Part shown: piece after piece, positions 26,502-35,819 of the stretch
Numbering within the stretch: position 1 is the first letter of the stretch
Layout: the number at the start of each line of letters is the position of its first letter
NCBI GenBank assembly: GCA_030680795.1
Contig: JAUXUL010000042.1
Location: 1 to 64,000 of the forward strand
Origin: Anaerolineales bacterium
Lineage (GTDB): Bacteria; Chloroflexota; Anaerolineae; Anaerolineales; Villigracilaceae
Direction of reading: 5' to 3'
Length of the DNA stretch: 64,000 nt
Translations under genes and position numbers: made by a program
Notes under the pieces: model-generated
Seen by the model: only the letters and a program-made list of their open reading frames with translations
The model's database searches: none
What the model was told of the DNA's origin: nothing

Positions 26502-27068
26502 TCATTCCTCCAGCATGGTTTTCATGCGTCCCATCATGGCATCAGCCATCTCGCCGCAGGTGCGCTGCACGCGCTCGGAGGCGAAGTCGCCGATGAGAAT
26601 GGGGGCATCCAATTCAAAACGGTCGCGGGTCATCGGGCAGGCCCAGACGAGTTCATCGCCTTTATTGAACCGAAAACGTTTGCCACCGAAATTCAACTCA
26701 CCCTCCTGCTTTGCGCGATACACCGGCGGGAAAGGCGAGAGCGCCCAGAACGAAGCCAGCTTGCGGATGAGACCCTCGCGCTCCAACCGCTCAAGTTCGC
26801 GCTTGCATTGGCGGTCGAGGTTACTCCACGTCCCGCCGCGCAAGACTTCATAGCGTATATCATGTTCGAGTTTGTCGAGTGTGCCTTTGAACTCGTAGCG
26901 GGCGCGCGCCACCGAATCTGTGAAGAGCCAAAGGTCATCCACATCGGTCGGGCCGGGCATAAAGGTCGAGCCGCAATAGGGACAGGTGACGGGTTTTCCA
27001 TACGAACCGTCCCAATCGAGGGGCGCGCCGCAGTTTGGGCAATTGAGTTTGGTCAGGGTAACGGTCAT
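26502..27068 (-). CDS. Hypothetical zinc-ribbon protein
   Basis: 188 residues. N-terminal zinc ribbon: CPNCGAP and CPYCGST (residues about 10-33). The rest, from DDLWLFTD through RYEVLRGGTWSNLDRQ to VYRAKQEGELNFGG and a final EMADAMMGRMKTMLEE, is shared with the next gene. Function unknown; zinc ribbons often bind nucleic acid or partner proteins. It heads a three-gene operon with its own promoter. Confidence 0.78.
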   Translation of the reverse strand: MTVTLTKLNCPNCGAPLDWDGSYGKPVTCPYCGSTFMPGPTDVDDLWLFTDSVARARYEFKGTLDKLEHDIRYEVLRGGTWSNLDRQCKRELERLEREGLIRKLASFWALSPFPPVYRAKQEGELNFGGKRFRFNKGDELVWACPMTRDRFELDAPILIGDFASERVQRTCGEMADAMMGRMKTMLEE

Positions 27069-27122
27069 GGTTTTGATGGGTCAGGCACAAAGAATTTTGC
27101 TGCAAGATACTCTACCCTATAC

Positions 27123-27155
27123 ATGATACGTCCCCAAACTTTTCTTCGCCAGCGT
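27123..27155 (-). promoter_or_regulatory. GCGC-type promoter of zinc-ribbon operon
   Basis: Box CGACGCT (ACGC 27155-27152), 23-bp spacer, -10 TATCAT (27128-27123). A second box, GCGCCATTTTGCCTAT, begins its GCCTAT 24 bp upstream. This lies in a 420-bp gene-free stretch (27069-27489) that otherwise holds only a terminator. Confidence 0.6.
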
Positions 27156-27325
27156 CGTTTAGCTAATTTCCATATAGGCAAAATGGCGCATGAATGACCC
27201 CGTTCATTTGCCCAACAGGATGATAACGTCGTAATCCATAGGAGCCTGCCTCAATAAAAATCTGTAAGGAACAGACTGCTTTCAATGCGCTATCCGATCC
27301 TGGCATTGTCCCAGTCATTTTAAAA

Positions 27326-27356
27326 ATAGGCCGCAGAAAAAGGGTCTGCGGCCTAT
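27326..27356 (-). terminator. Terminator after 27490 gene
   Basis: Twelve perfect pairs (ATAGGCCGCAGA with TCTGCGGCCTAT) around a 7-base loop, then TTTTTAAAA on the minus strand. It lies 134 bp beyond the stop of the small membrane protein gene. Confidence 0.8.
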
Positions 27357-27489
27357 GAAGAGGGATGGCGGGCGAAGCCGCCGCGTCCCTGTCTCTGTGC
27401 GGAAACACTCCGCTTGTGTCAGGACATCCCGACAGGGTGCATCTGGATTTATGGGCGGGACCGGAAGGCCCAATGGACAGTGCCTCGGC

Positions 27490-27789
27490 TTAATGTGGCA
27501 TAGCCTCCATTACCTTCGGCGCGGACTTGGTTTCCTCACGCGCGGCGAAGAAGTTCCAGATCGGGACGAAGAGCACGGCGGTCAAAAAGCCGCCGACGAA
27601 GATCTCCACCAGGCCGAGGAAGAACGCACCCCAACTGATGAAGGTGTATCCAGGCAGGAGCGACTCGTAGAGGTTCTGCATCACCCACCAATTGGGGAAC
27701 AGCACGCCGGCCAGCACGTCGAGGGTGAAGACAACGGCGGCAAAGACCGCCAATGTCCATGCAACGGGCCAAAAATGTAGGGTTTTCAT
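27490..27789 (-). CDS. DUF5676-like small membrane protein
   Basis: 99 residues with two hydrophobic segments (about 8-26 and 47-72) and a soluble, lysine-rich end. It resembles the DUF5676-type proteins found with copper genes, and the 47099 protein here. ATG 27789 follows AAAGGAGATG; the frame upstream has no such site. Role unknown. Its own promoter suggests independent expression from the DUF302-ATPase pair. Confidence 0.72.
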   Translation of the reverse strand: MKTLHFWPVAWTLAVFAAVVFTLDVLAGVLFPNWWVMQNLYESLLPGYTFISWGAFFLGLVEIFVGGFLTAVLFVPIWNFFAAREETKSAPKVMEAMPH

Positions 27790-27832
27790 AGCACACATCT
27801 CCTTTCTTTTCATAGACCTTACCGTCACTCTA

Positions 27833-27865
27833 AATATAGTCAGGATCAGGTTTTATTCCAAGCGC
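27833..27865 (-). promoter_or_regulatory. GCGC-N23 promoter of 27789 gene
   Basis: Box TTTTGCGCT (GCGC 27865-27862), 23-bp spacer, -10 TATATT (27838-27833). A second box ATGCGCCAATTTGCTCAT starts its GCTCAT 24 bp upstream. Confidence 0.68.
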
Positions 27866-27978
27866 AAAACGGCGTAATTCTGTATGAGCAAATTGGCGCA
27901 TGAACTTAAAGTTAAACACGACAACCCGCTGAAGGCAGGTTGTCGGTGTGTCCGTGATTTGGTTGAAAGGTATCACGG

Positions 27979-28377
27979 CTATTTCAGGCTTGAAATCACC
28001 CTTTCCAGTTTTGTCCTCGCCTCAACAGCTACCGCTTGTACAGCCGGGTCTTCTTCCAGAACGCCAAGCATCAACAGCGGATCAACGGCGGTGATGAGCA
28101 TTTCATCCCCCGCTTCCTGCACAGTGACATTGCACGGCAGGAGCAAGCCTACATCCGGATTGGCCGAGAGGGCGCGGTGAGCCAGCGTTGGGTTGCACGC
28201 GCCGAGGATCACGTAGCGGCGAAAGTCAACGTTGATCTTTTCTTTCAGCGTGGTCTTTACGTCAATCTGCGTCAGCACGCCAAAGCCTTCTATCTTGAGC
28301 GCGTCTGTGGTTTTCTGAATGGCCTGCTCGAAAGATGTTTTCAATGTAGTGTGAATACCAATATCGGTTGTCATCAT
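27979..28377 (-). CDS. DUF302 family protein
   Basis: 132 residues. GFGVLTQIDV, KINVDFRRYVILGACNPTLAHRAL and GLLLPCNVTVQE are DUF302 hallmarks, including the conserved Cys in LPCN. The family is common beside copper and other metal genes; its chemistry is unknown. It follows the P1B ATPase at 10 bp, so the two are probably one operon. GGAGATAACATG marks the start. Confidence 0.92.
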   Translation of the reverse strand: MMTTDIGIHTTLKTSFEQAIQKTTDALKIEGFGVLTQIDVKTTLKEKINVDFRRYVILGACNPTLAHRALSANPDVGLLLPCNVTVQEAGDEMLITAVDPLLMLGVLEEDPAVQAVAVEARTKLERVISSLK

Positions 28378-28387
28378 GTTATCTCCT

Positions 28388-30889
28388 TTATTTGACTACA
28401 GAATCTCTGGCTTTAATGCCCTCAAGCTTCGTGTTCTTCAACATCAAAGCGTTGACCGCCACGAGCAGGGACGAACCAGACATGGAGAGGGCTGCAATCT
28501 CCGGGCGCAAGATCAACCCAAAAGCTGGATAGAATAAGCCGGCTGCGATAGGGAAAGCGATGGTATTGTAGCCCGCCGCCCACCACAGGTTTTGGTGCAT
28601 CTTTCGCAGTGTCGCGCGGCTCAATGTGATTGCGCCGATCACGTCGAACGGGTCGGACTTCATCAGCACAACGTCGGCGGTTTCCATTGCCACGTCGGTA
28701 CCCGCGCCGATGGCGATGCCCACATCGGCTTGCGCCAGGGCGGGTGCGTCGTTGATACCGTCACCGACCATGGCGACCAGCTTGCCTTGCGACTGTAATT
28801 CCTTCACCTTGTCGGCTTTTTGCCCTGGTAAGACCTCCGCGAAAACAGTTGTGATTCCCAATTCGCTCGCAATTCGTTGCGCGGTGGCGCGGTTATCGCC
28901 GGTCAGCATGGCGACCTGCACGCCCATCTTCGTCAGTTTTTCGACGGCAAGTTTGGCGTTGGGCCTCACCGCGTCTGCGATCGCGATCATGCCTGCGAAC
29001 TTGCCGTCCGCCGCGGCATAGACCACTGTGCGTCCCGCGCCTTCCAGTTCGATGCCGCGCTCTTCATAACCATCCATGACGATATTGTTGTCGCGCATGA
29101 GTTTGCGATTGCCCACGAGCAGGGCTTTGCCTGCCACTTTCGCTTTCATGCCATGACCGGGGATCGCATCGAAGCCGGTGGCGTCTTCGAGTTTTTGATT
29201 TTGCGCTTTGGCTTTATCCACAATCGCCTGCGCCAACGGATGCTCGGAAGATTGTTCGGCGGAGGCAACCAGGCGCAAGAGTTCATTTTCTGTCAACGGA
29301 TTGCCCACCGCCACAATCTCGACGACTTGCGGCTTGCCCTCCGTGAGCGTGCCGGTCTTGTCGAAGATGATGGCTTGCAGTTTAGCGGCTTGCTCGAGCG
29401 CGGTGGCGTTTTTGTACAGGATGCCGTTCTGCGCGCCGAGGCCGGTGCCGACCATCACCGCTGTCGGCGTGGCGAGACCGAGCGCATCCGGGCAGGCGAT
29501 GACGACGACGGTGATCGCCAGCGTCAACGCCCACACGGTGGGACTCATTTCCGCTGGCACGTACGCGCCGCCAAAGAAATACCAGCCGAAGAACGTCGCC
29601 ACTCCAAAAATGACGGCGGCGGCCACGAGCCATTGCGCGGCGCGGTCAGCCAGGCGCTGTGACGGGGCTTTCGAGTTCTGCGCCATTTGCACCAGTTTGA
29701 CGATCTGCGCCAGCGCAGTATCCGCGCCGACCTTTGTCGCGCGGAATTTGAATGTGCCGGTCTTGTTGATGGTCGCGCCTGCCACAGCGAAGCCGACTTC
29801 CTTCTTAACCGGCAGACTTTCACCGGTCAGCATGGACTCGTCCACGCTCGACCCGCCTTCGATGACCAAGCCATCCACTGGAATCTTGTCGCCGGGGCGG
29901 ATGAGGACGATGTCGTCCAGCAGCACCTCCGAGGTCGGAACTTCAACCGGTTCGCCGTTTCGAATGACGGTGGCTTTGGGTGGCGCGAGATTCATCAGGG
30001 CTTGAATCGCCTGCGACGCTCCAGAGCGGGCGCGCATTTCCATCCAATGACCGAAGAGCACGAAAGCCAGCAAAAGGACGGCGGCTTCGTAGAAGACCTC
30101 AGCCTCGAAGAAGAAAGTGGCGGCGACGCTGAAGATGTACCCGGCCAGCACCGAAAGCGTGACCAGCACGGCCATATTGAGCACGCGATTCTGCAACCCG
30201 CGCCAGGCGCCGATGTAAAATATCCATCCGCCGTAGAGAATGGCAGGCGTTGCGAGAAAGAATGACAGGATTTCGTTTGACAACCCAAAGGGCAGCGGCA
30301 GTTGAATCTTGAAGACATCCGTGAACAGCGGCGAGTAGAGGAAAACGGGAATGGCCAGCAGGAAGGTGACATAGAAGCGGTTACGCATATCGCGCACCAT
30401 GCCTTCCATGTTCATGCCTCCGCCGTGTCCCATCTCGTGCGCCATGGAATCCATTTCGCCGGCACTGGCGTCCATTTTTGACATGTCATGCCCTGCATGT
30501 TCGCTCGCTTTCGCGGCGGGCATTGGCATTGCATGTCCGGCATGTTCGTCCGCTTTCGCGGCGGGCATTGGCATTGAATGGCCGGCATGTTCGTCAGGTT
30601 TTGCGGCTGGCATTGGATGACCCGCGTGCGCCATGCTTGCGGCAGGCGGATCGCCCGGCTTAACGATATTCTCCGGCGCAGCTTCGCCCGGGCATTGATA
30701 GCCGCAATCGGCTACGCATTGTTTGATTTCCGCCACGGTTACAGAATCGTCGTGATAGACGGTGGCGGTGCCGGTCATAAAGTTTGTTTCCACTTTATGA
30801 ATGCCGGGATGCTGGCACATCTTCTTTTCAACCCCGGCGGTGGAAAGAACTGATTCAATTCCTTCGAGATGGATGACTTTGGTTTTCAT
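28388..30889 (-). CDS. P1B-type ATPase with CPD motif and His-rich repeats
   Basis: 833 residues. The N-terminus resembles an HMA domain but has no CxxC; then three 15-residue repeats containing EHAGH and PMPAAK, and [14 protein letters not shown], a His/Met-rich segment that could load copper. [21 protein letters not shown] and [10 protein letters not shown] are intact. The membrane motif reads CPD at 466-468 ([11 protein letters not shown]) instead of CPC. Copper is the likely substrate from the His/Met segment and neighbours, not from the motif. RBS AAAGGAG precedes the ATG. Confidence 0.93.
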   Translation of the reverse strand: MKTKVIHLEGIESVLSTAGVEKKMCQHPGIHKVETNFMTGTATVYHDDSVTVAEIKQCVADCGYQCPGEAAPENIVKPGDPPAASMAHAGHPMPAAKPDEHAGHSMPMPAAKADEHAGHAMPMPAAKASEHAGHDMSKMDASAGEMDSMAHEMGHGGGMNMEGMVRDMRNRFYVTFLLAIPVFLYSPLFTDVFKIQLPLPFGLSNEILSFFLATPAILYGGWIFYIGAWRGLQNRVLNMAVLVTLSVLAGYIFSVAATFFFEAEVFYEAAVLLLAFVLFGHWMEMRARSGASQAIQALMNLAPPKATVIRNGEPVEVPTSEVLLDDIVLIRPGDKIPVDGLVIEGGSSVDESMLTGESLPVKKEVGFAVAGATINKTGTFKFRATKVGADTALAQIVKLVQMAQNSKAPSQRLADRAAQWLVAAAVIFGVATFFGWYFFGGAYVPAEMSPTVWALTLAITVVVIACPDALGLATPTAVMVGTGLGAQNGILYKNATALEQAAKLQAIIFDKTGTLTEGKPQVVEIVAVGNPLTENELLRLVASAEQSSEHPLAQAIVDKAKAQNQKLEDATGFDAIPGHGMKAKVAGKALLVGNRKLMRDNNIVMDGYEERGIELEGAGRTVVYAAADGKFAGMIAIADAVRPNAKLAVEKLTKMGVQVAMLTGDNRATAQRIASELGITTVFAEVLPGQKADKVKELQSQGKLVAMVGDGINDAPALAQADVGIAIGAGTDVAMETADVVLMKSDPFDVIGAITLSRATLRKMHQNLWWAAGYNTIAFPIAAGLFYPAFGLILRPEIAALSMSGSSLLVAVNALMLKNTKLEGIKARDSVVK
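30495..30629 (-). repeat. 45-bp tandem repeats encoding His/Met-rich linker
   Basis: Three copies starting at 30495, 30540 and 30585, each with GCATGTTCG on the plus strand at a 45-bp period. They encode the [11 protein letters not shown] repeats of the ATPase. Copy number could vary by slippage without breaking the frame. Confidence 0.85.
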
Positions 30890-30992
30890 GTTGTCTCCTT
30901 TGTCTACAGATAAAGCAAAACCAGCGGTTTAGCTGATTTTACTACCGCTTATACAGATTTTCAATTGTTGATAAATTTCCAGCGTTGGAAGA

Positions 30993-32342
30993 TTACCCCT
31001 GCGCGTACAGATCCGCGCGGCTGAATGGCACATTGCTCTTGCCATCGCGTGTCATCTTCGTCAGCAGGGTCTGGTTGACGTTGATGTTGCCCGACTCAAA
31101 TCCATGCGCAGAAGCGGACATATACAACCGCCATGTGCGATAGGTGACTTCGTCGGATACTTTCACGGCTTCCTTGCGGCGCTTCGCCAATCCTTTGACC
31201 CAATGCCGCAATGTCAGCGCGTAATGCTCGCGCAGGTTTTCCACGTCGCGCACTTCAAAGCCTGCGTTCTCAGCCATCACGTTGACATCGCTGACAGGAA
31301 TCAATTCAGCATCGGGGAATATGTAGCGTTGCAGGAACGTGCCGCGTCCAAAGATGCGCTGTTGAACAAAACCCTGCCGATCTTCCTCAGTACCTGCGCG
31401 GCGCGATATGCCGTGATTAAGGAATAGTCCGCCGGGCTTGAGCAGGCGATACGCATGAGCAAAGTATTCAGGCAGATGGGTTCGGCCCACATGCTCGAAC
31501 ATGCCCACGCTCACGATCTTGTCAAAGGACGCGTCGCCCAGGTCGCGGTAATCCTTCAGTTCAACGGCGACCCGGTCCTGGAGCGTCGTCCTGAGCCCGT
31601 CAAAGGATCCGGCGCGAGCGATTTGTTCATCCGCGTATGCTTTTTGATTTTTGCTGAGCGTCACACCCAGCACTTCCACGCCGTAATTCTTCGCGGCGTA
31701 GCGCGCCAGCCCACCCCAGCCGCAGCCGATGTCGAGCAGGCGCTCACCGGGTTGCAATCGCAGTTTGCGGCAGATGTGTTCCATCTTGCCTTCCTGCGCG
31801 GCGTCGAGGTCTTCCGTGCCGCTGGGAAAGTAACCGCAGGAATATTGCAGGTTGCGGTCGAGCCACAACGAATAGAAATCATTGCCGACGTCGTAGTGAT
31901 ATTGAACCGCGACGAGATCGCGTTCGCGCGAATGGACTGCGCCACGCAGTTGGGCGGGTCCGCGCCCCTGCGCTCGCGCGAGGCCCGAAGCGGGTAGCGC
32001 AGACAAGCCGAGTCCAATGCCGACGATTTCTCCCGCAGAGAATGAGCGGGTCACAATTGACTCCATCAGCGAAAACGCGGAAAAGATATCGCCTTCGATG
32101 TCGAAATCGTTCAAGATGAAGGCTTCGCCCAGCGAAAGTTCGACGGGCGCTTTGAACATGCGCCGCAGCGCGCCCGCGTGATTTAAAACCAAATGGAAAG
32201 ATGGATGTCCATGCGCTGGCAGTTCCGTTCCATCCCACAGACGGATCCCGAAGCAGCGCGGCGCTGGAAAGAGACGTTCAAGCAAATCCACCGTGCGATG
32301 GATTGCAGGATCAAGAGTTGAAATTGAAACATTTTGTGACAT
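30993..32342 (-). CDS. cfa: Cyclopropane-fatty-acyl-phospholipid synthase
   Basis: 449 residues. SAM motif LLDIGCGWGGLARYAA, then VGMFEHVGRTHLPEYF and the family signature around QYHYDVGNDFYSLWLD. It adds a methylene bridge to unsaturated acyl chains in membrane phospholipids, using SAM. An N-terminal domain of about 130 residues is usual. It stands alone; the promoter was not recognised. Confidence 0.95.
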   Translation of the reverse strand: MSQNVSISTLDPAIHRTVDLLERLFPAPRCFGIRLWDGTELPAHGHPSFHLVLNHAGALRRMFKAPVELSLGEAFILNDFDIEGDIFSAFSLMESIVTRSFSAGEIVGIGLGLSALPASGLARAQGRGPAQLRGAVHSRERDLVAVQYHYDVGNDFYSLWLDRNLQYSCGYFPSGTEDLDAAQEGKMEHICRKLRLQPGERLLDIGCGWGGLARYAAKNYGVEVLGVTLSKNQKAYADEQIARAGSFDGLRTTLQDRVAVELKDYRDLGDASFDKIVSVGMFEHVGRTHLPEYFAHAYRLLKPGGLFLNHGISRRAGTEEDRQGFVQQRIFGRGTFLQRYIFPDAELIPVSDVNVMAENAGFEVRDVENLREHYALTLRHWVKGLAKRRKEAVKVSDEVTYRTWRLYMSASAHGFESGNINVNQTLLTKMTRDGKSNVPFSRADLYAQG

Positions 32343-32442
32343 GGCAGGCTCCTTTCAAAGATATGCCGTGAGTTGATTTGGCTCCGTCATCCGTTTAGAT
32401 TCACTATGTCACCTGCGATTGAGATTATTATGTGAACGCAGG

Positions 32443-33486
32443 CTAGTGCGTCAGAAACTCGCGCACCAGGCCAAGTGCTGCGTCTGTTTTGGTGATGGAC
32501 GCTGCGCCATCTTTCTCGATGCCGGTCAATGCGCGGATGGCATCAATGGTCTCCGGGACGACGATGGCTTGATTGTAGACTTGATAGTTATAGAATAACT
32601 CGCTGCCCGTCACTGTCAAGACGTCTTCCCATAAACCCACCTCCCACATATCACCGCGCGGACGGCCTAGATCGGACATCATCTCCAGCGTGCTATTCAA
32701 TGCGATCACGCCTTCGGACATTCGCAAAAACGCGATGCGCGGCGCGGCGCGGAAGGCGGTTAATACTTCGTCTTTGGTGGCGGGCCGGGTCATTTCCACG
32801 CTCCAGGAGTGCAGGTGACTTGTGGTGTGTGCGGCCACCACCGCAATCGTCATCACATCAAGATCGGGCATGACCGTTTGCGCGTCTGGGCCTTGATGCG
32901 AGGGAATGCTCTTTTCCGGGACAACTGTGTTCATCACACCGCCCTGGTCAGATTCCCACGGGTCGGTCGCACGACGGATGAGTACCCCACGCGCCTTCTT
33001 CAGCAGTCCGGCATTCTTAAGTGCGCCCAGCGTGCGGACAATGCTGGTGGTGTTGCACGAAACCACACGAGTAGAGTTGCGCCCAATGGCGGTTTCGTAG
33101 TTGGCCTGCGCGACAAACGAATGACCGGTGAGACTGTGTTTCTCGCCGCCCTGAAAAATGGATTTGACTCCGATAGACTTGTACTTCTCGAAGTTGGCTG
33201 AGGCAACTTTCTTGGGCGTCGCATCGGCGACAACATCAACCTTGCCCAATACGTCAGCCAAAGTCCCAGCCAACGGAATGCCGCTGGCGCGCATTTGCGC
33301 CGCCGACTCGGCGTTGGATGCGAAGATCGGATAACCCTTTTCGACAGCGATCATGATACGCCAGTCGCTGACCACATCGACCACGCCGGCCAGTTCCATA
33401 TCATCCTGTACGGTCATCGCGTCGGCAATGCGCTTGCCAATCACGCCGTAGCCATTAACCAACACGCGAACTTTTTGATTTGACAT
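32443..33486 (-). CDS. Type II (archaeal-type) glyceraldehyde-3-phosphate dehydrogenase
   Basis: 347 residues. Rossmann N-terminus KVRVLVNGYGVIGKRIADAM, YPIFASN, and the catalytic Cys in VVSCNTTSIVR. This is the class II GAPDH pattern of archaea, distinct from bacterial GapA (SNASCTTN). It oxidises glyceraldehyde 3-phosphate with NAD(P) and phosphate. CTGGAGGTTTAA precedes the ATG. A bacterial copy suggests ancient transfer or a lineage trait. Confidence 0.93.
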   Translation of the reverse strand: MSNQKVRVLVNGYGVIGKRIADAMTVQDDMELAGVVDVVSDWRIMIAVEKGYPIFASNAESAAQMRASGIPLAGTLADVLGKVDVVADATPKKVASANFEKYKSIGVKSIFQGGEKHSLTGHSFVAQANYETAIGRNSTRVVSCNTTSIVRTLGALKNAGLLKKARGVLIRRATDPWESDQGGVMNTVVPEKSIPSHQGPDAQTVMPDLDVMTIAVVAAHTTSHLHSWSVEMTRPATKDEVLTAFRAAPRIAFLRMSEGVIALNSTLEMMSDLGRPRGDMWEVGLWEDVLTVTGSELFYNYQVYNQAIVVPETIDAIRALTGIEKDGAASITKTDAALGLVREFLTH

Positions 33487-33612
33487 TTAAACCTCCAGGT
33501 TACTAATAAATAGAAGAGTACTCAAAGTTTCAACTTCACTTGATCCTGACAAACGTGTTTTGCGTTGCCGCCCAACACAAGCGGAATTGAATTCACAGGG
33601 CATTTGCTTTCA

Positions 33613-33831
33613 CTACTTTTCCCTGCCATTGGTATAACGACGATGAGGCTCTTGCACTAATTTCTTGGCCTTCTCGCCCAGTTCGGGCCTGGCATATAAC
33701 TTCAGATTATGTTCGAATTCCGTCTGACAGCGCGGACAGCAAAGAAAGTAATTCACACCTTCATACTCGATGACAATGTGAGCCTTGCCGCGTTGAAGAC
33801 GCTTGCCGCATACAGGGTCTTTGAATAGCAT
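33613..33831 (-). CDS. YHS-domain protein
   Basis: 72 residues. DPVCGKRLQRGKAHIVIEYE then YFLCCPRCQTEFEH is a YHS domain with one extra Cys (CCPRC). ATG 33831 follows AAGGAG by eight bases; upstream frame belongs to another gene. It lies 52 bp from the DUF2933 gene, presumably one unit. The family is common beside P1B ATPases and may carry or sense metal. Confidence 0.87.
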   Translation of the reverse strand: MLFKDPVCGKRLQRGKAHIVIEYEGVNYFLCCPRCQTEFEHNLKLYARPELGEKAKKLVQEPHRRYTNGREK

Positions 33832-33883
33832 GTGAGAAACTCCTTGTGACCAATTGTTGAAGATAGCGAGTGAAGTCCCGTCT

Positions 33884-34186
33884 TTAGTGACAGCCGCCGG
33901 AATGTCCGGCATGTTCGTTCTTATCCTTATCCGCTTCGGCAGGGTTCGATGCCGCGCCGGATTGTTGTTGGTTATTGCCACCATGACCGCCATGTCCGCC
34001 ATGTCCGCCGTGCATAAAGAGATGGCTGCCAATCATCAAAGCAAAGAAACCATAATATGCAACGGTATTGATTGCCACATTGAAAACGAAAATTGCCACT
34101 AGCGCAGCAATCAAACCAGAGCCTAGAAACCAGACGATAGGTGGAATGCGTACTGGACGATCCGTTACTGAGGGATGAGATTCCAT
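33884..34186 (-). CDS. DUF2933-like His-rich membrane protein
   Basis: 100 residues. Two hydrophobic segments, then GSHLFMHGGHGGHGGHGG and a C-terminal EHAGHSGGCH. The histidine runs could bind copper or zinc. AAAGGAG precedes the ATG. A plus-strand relative lies at 37784. It is co-transcribed with the YHS gene. Confidence 0.85.
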   Translation of the reverse strand: MESHPSVTDRPVRIPPIVWFLGSGLIAALVAIFVFNVAINTVAYYGFFALMIGSHLFMHGGHGGHGGHGGNNQQQSGAASNPAEADKDKNEHAGHSGGCH

Positions 34187-34225
34187 TTATTAACTCCTTT
34201 GGAAGCAATCCACTTCCAAAATGAG

Positions 34226-34258
34226 TCTAAATGATTTGAGGTTGGAGCGTGAGAGGCG
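34226..34258 (-). promoter_or_regulatory. GCGC-type promoter of DUF2933 gene
   Basis: Box AAACGCCT (CGCC 34258-34255), 23-bp spacer, -10 TTTAGA (34231-34226), a weak -10. A second box AGCCAAACGGCGCAT lies upstream, 22 bp rather than 24 from the first. Confidence 0.5.
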
Positions 34259-34348
34259 TTTAGCCTATTTCATCATGCGCCGTTTGGCTAATGGCTAAAT
34301 ATGTTGAATAATTTCCCCCATTTGCCTGGACAAGGACTATCCATGGTC

Positions 34349-35533
34349 CTAAATCGAATAAACGACCTCTCTGACTCTGTTCATAGCCTTTGCTCCGCCG
34401 ACCAGTTTGGCCAACCGCGCAATGATCTCCGTCAGCAGGAATAACGGCATAGTTCCAAATAGAGATAGGATCACCCTGCCATAACCAATGCGGTCAGCAA
34501 TCATGGCCGCGATGGCGCGGGTGACGAAAGGATTGCGCACACCCAGTTCAAAGCATGGATACGGGAGCGAATAGAAAAATTTCGTCAGGATCATTCCCAA
34601 TTTGTGGTTACGGCCAATCTGCCGGTATACGAGATCGGCATACCGCTGCGGATGACCGTCCAGAATCGCCTCAGCCGCCAGCCGTCCGCTTTTGATCGCG
34701 AAGCGAATACCTTCCCCGGAAAATGGATCCACAAGACCGGCCGCATCTCCGACCAGCAGTGTTCGATGTGTGCCGATCGGTTCGCGGCGGCTGTAAAATG
34801 GTAATGGATGCCCCTTCTGCGGCTGCCCTTTGATCGAGATGCCATAGCGCGTCATCACGCGCTCCAATGTGGCTTGCAATTCGCCTGGTTTGGGATGCAG
34901 CGCGCCAATGCCGATGGACAGATGATCCGATTTCGGAAAGATCCAAAGATAACCTGTGGCTACCTCCCCAAAAATGAACAGCGGTTGATCTGCATAGCGG
35001 GCAAAGATGTCTGCGGGAACAACCGCCTCCACCTCAATGGCGCCGGCCATTAATTTCTTCCGCCGTAAACCCACCGAACGCGCAACGACTGAATTGGCGC
35101 CATCCGCGGCAATCAGATAGCCGCCTTCGATACGCTCACCTTCAGCAGTTTCAACGATCACGCCATCCGCTCTTTCTTCCACGGCACGCACCGCAACGCC
35201 CTGGCGGATCTCAGCCTGTGCGTGTTTTAGCAGGTACGCATCAAAGTCGTCGCGCATGACCATGCGTACGGATTGGTCATGCAGAGGGATCGTGACGCTC
35301 TCTGATCCGAAAGCATACGAGAAAGCCTTTACTTTTGATTCAATGACCGCTTCAAACGAAAAGGGAAACTGTTCCAAAATATGGGCGGAGAGACCGCCGC
35401 CACAGGCTTTATAACGAGGCAGGGTTTCCTTTTCAAGCACCAACACCCTCATCCCGGCCTGACCGAGAAAATAAGCGGCTGTTCCTCCAGCGGGACCTCC
35501 ACCGACGACGATCACATCATATTTCTTGTTCAT
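34349..35533 (-). CDS. Geranylgeranyl reductase-family flavoprotein
   Basis: 394 residues. FAD motif VIVVGGGPAGGTAAYFLG, ALEKE/VLEKETLPRYKACGGGLS and GDAAGLVDPFSGEGI are the family signature. Such enzymes saturate prenyl chains of lipids, quinones or chlorophyll, or act as broader FAD oxidoreductases. C-terminal part carries a hydrophobic segment (ILSLFGTMPLFLLTE). Alone, with its own promoter. Confidence 0.92.
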   Translation of the reverse strand: MNKKYDVIVVGGGPAGGTAAYFLGQAGMRVLVLEKETLPRYKACGGGLSAHILEQFPFSFEAVIESKVKAFSYAFGSESVTIPLHDQSVRMVMRDDFDAYLLKHAQAEIRQGVAVRAVEERADGVIVETAEGERIEGGYLIAADGANSVVARSVGLRRKKLMAGAIEVEAVVPADIFARYADQPLFIFGEVATGYLWIFPKSDHLSIGIGALHPKPGELQATLERVMTRYGISIKGQPQKGHPLPFYSRREPIGTHRTLLVGDAAGLVDPFSGEGIRFAIKSGRLAAEAILDGHPQRYADLVYRQIGRNHKLGMILTKFFYSLPYPCFELGVRNPFVTRAIAAMIADRIGYGRVILSLFGTMPLFLLTEIIARLAKLVGGAKAMNRVREVVYSI

Positions 35534-35610
35534 GGTTACTCCTCATCTGCCAACAATAAAAACAGCATGGTTACACATTAAATGATTTTCAACGTTCTCC
35601 TGATATAAAA

Positions 35611-35643
35611 ATTATATTCGAGTCAGGTTATCGAGACCAGCGC
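35611..35643 (-). promoter_or_regulatory. GCGC-N23 promoter of GGR gene
   Basis: Box AATAGCGCT (GCGC 35643-35640), 23-bp spacer, -10 TATAAT (35616-35611). A second box with GCTTAT starts 24 bp upstream. The 45 bp at 35631-35675 recur at 37123-37167. Confidence 0.72.
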
Positions 35644-35675
35644 TATTTGATCCATCGTTCCATAAGCAGTTTGAC
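35631..35675. repeat. 45-bp repeated promoter segment, copy 1
   Basis: Identical at 42 of 45 positions to 37123-37167. It covers the GCGC box and the upstream box but not the -10, so an activator-binding region has been copied or conserved as a block. Confidence 0.8.
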
Positions 35676-35819
35676 TTATCGTTTTAGATATTCTACAACC
35701 CCCAATTGCGTCGAGCGCCTCCCTCCCATCGCGCAGAATGGATTTGAGTCAATAGCGCTCGTCTTGAAAATTGGATTCCTGTTTTCCCTTTTGATTAATT
35801 AATGCGGATGGACATCGCC

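Noticed and set aside
28877-30265. Several long plus-strand frames over the His-rich ATPase gene
   Set aside because: The minus-strand gene has all P1B motifs; the opposite frames show none.
30889-30990. GCGC-type promoter before the His-rich ATPase
   Set aside because: CCGCT and CGCT boxes exist but no -10 lies 23 bp downstream; the promoter remains unidentified.
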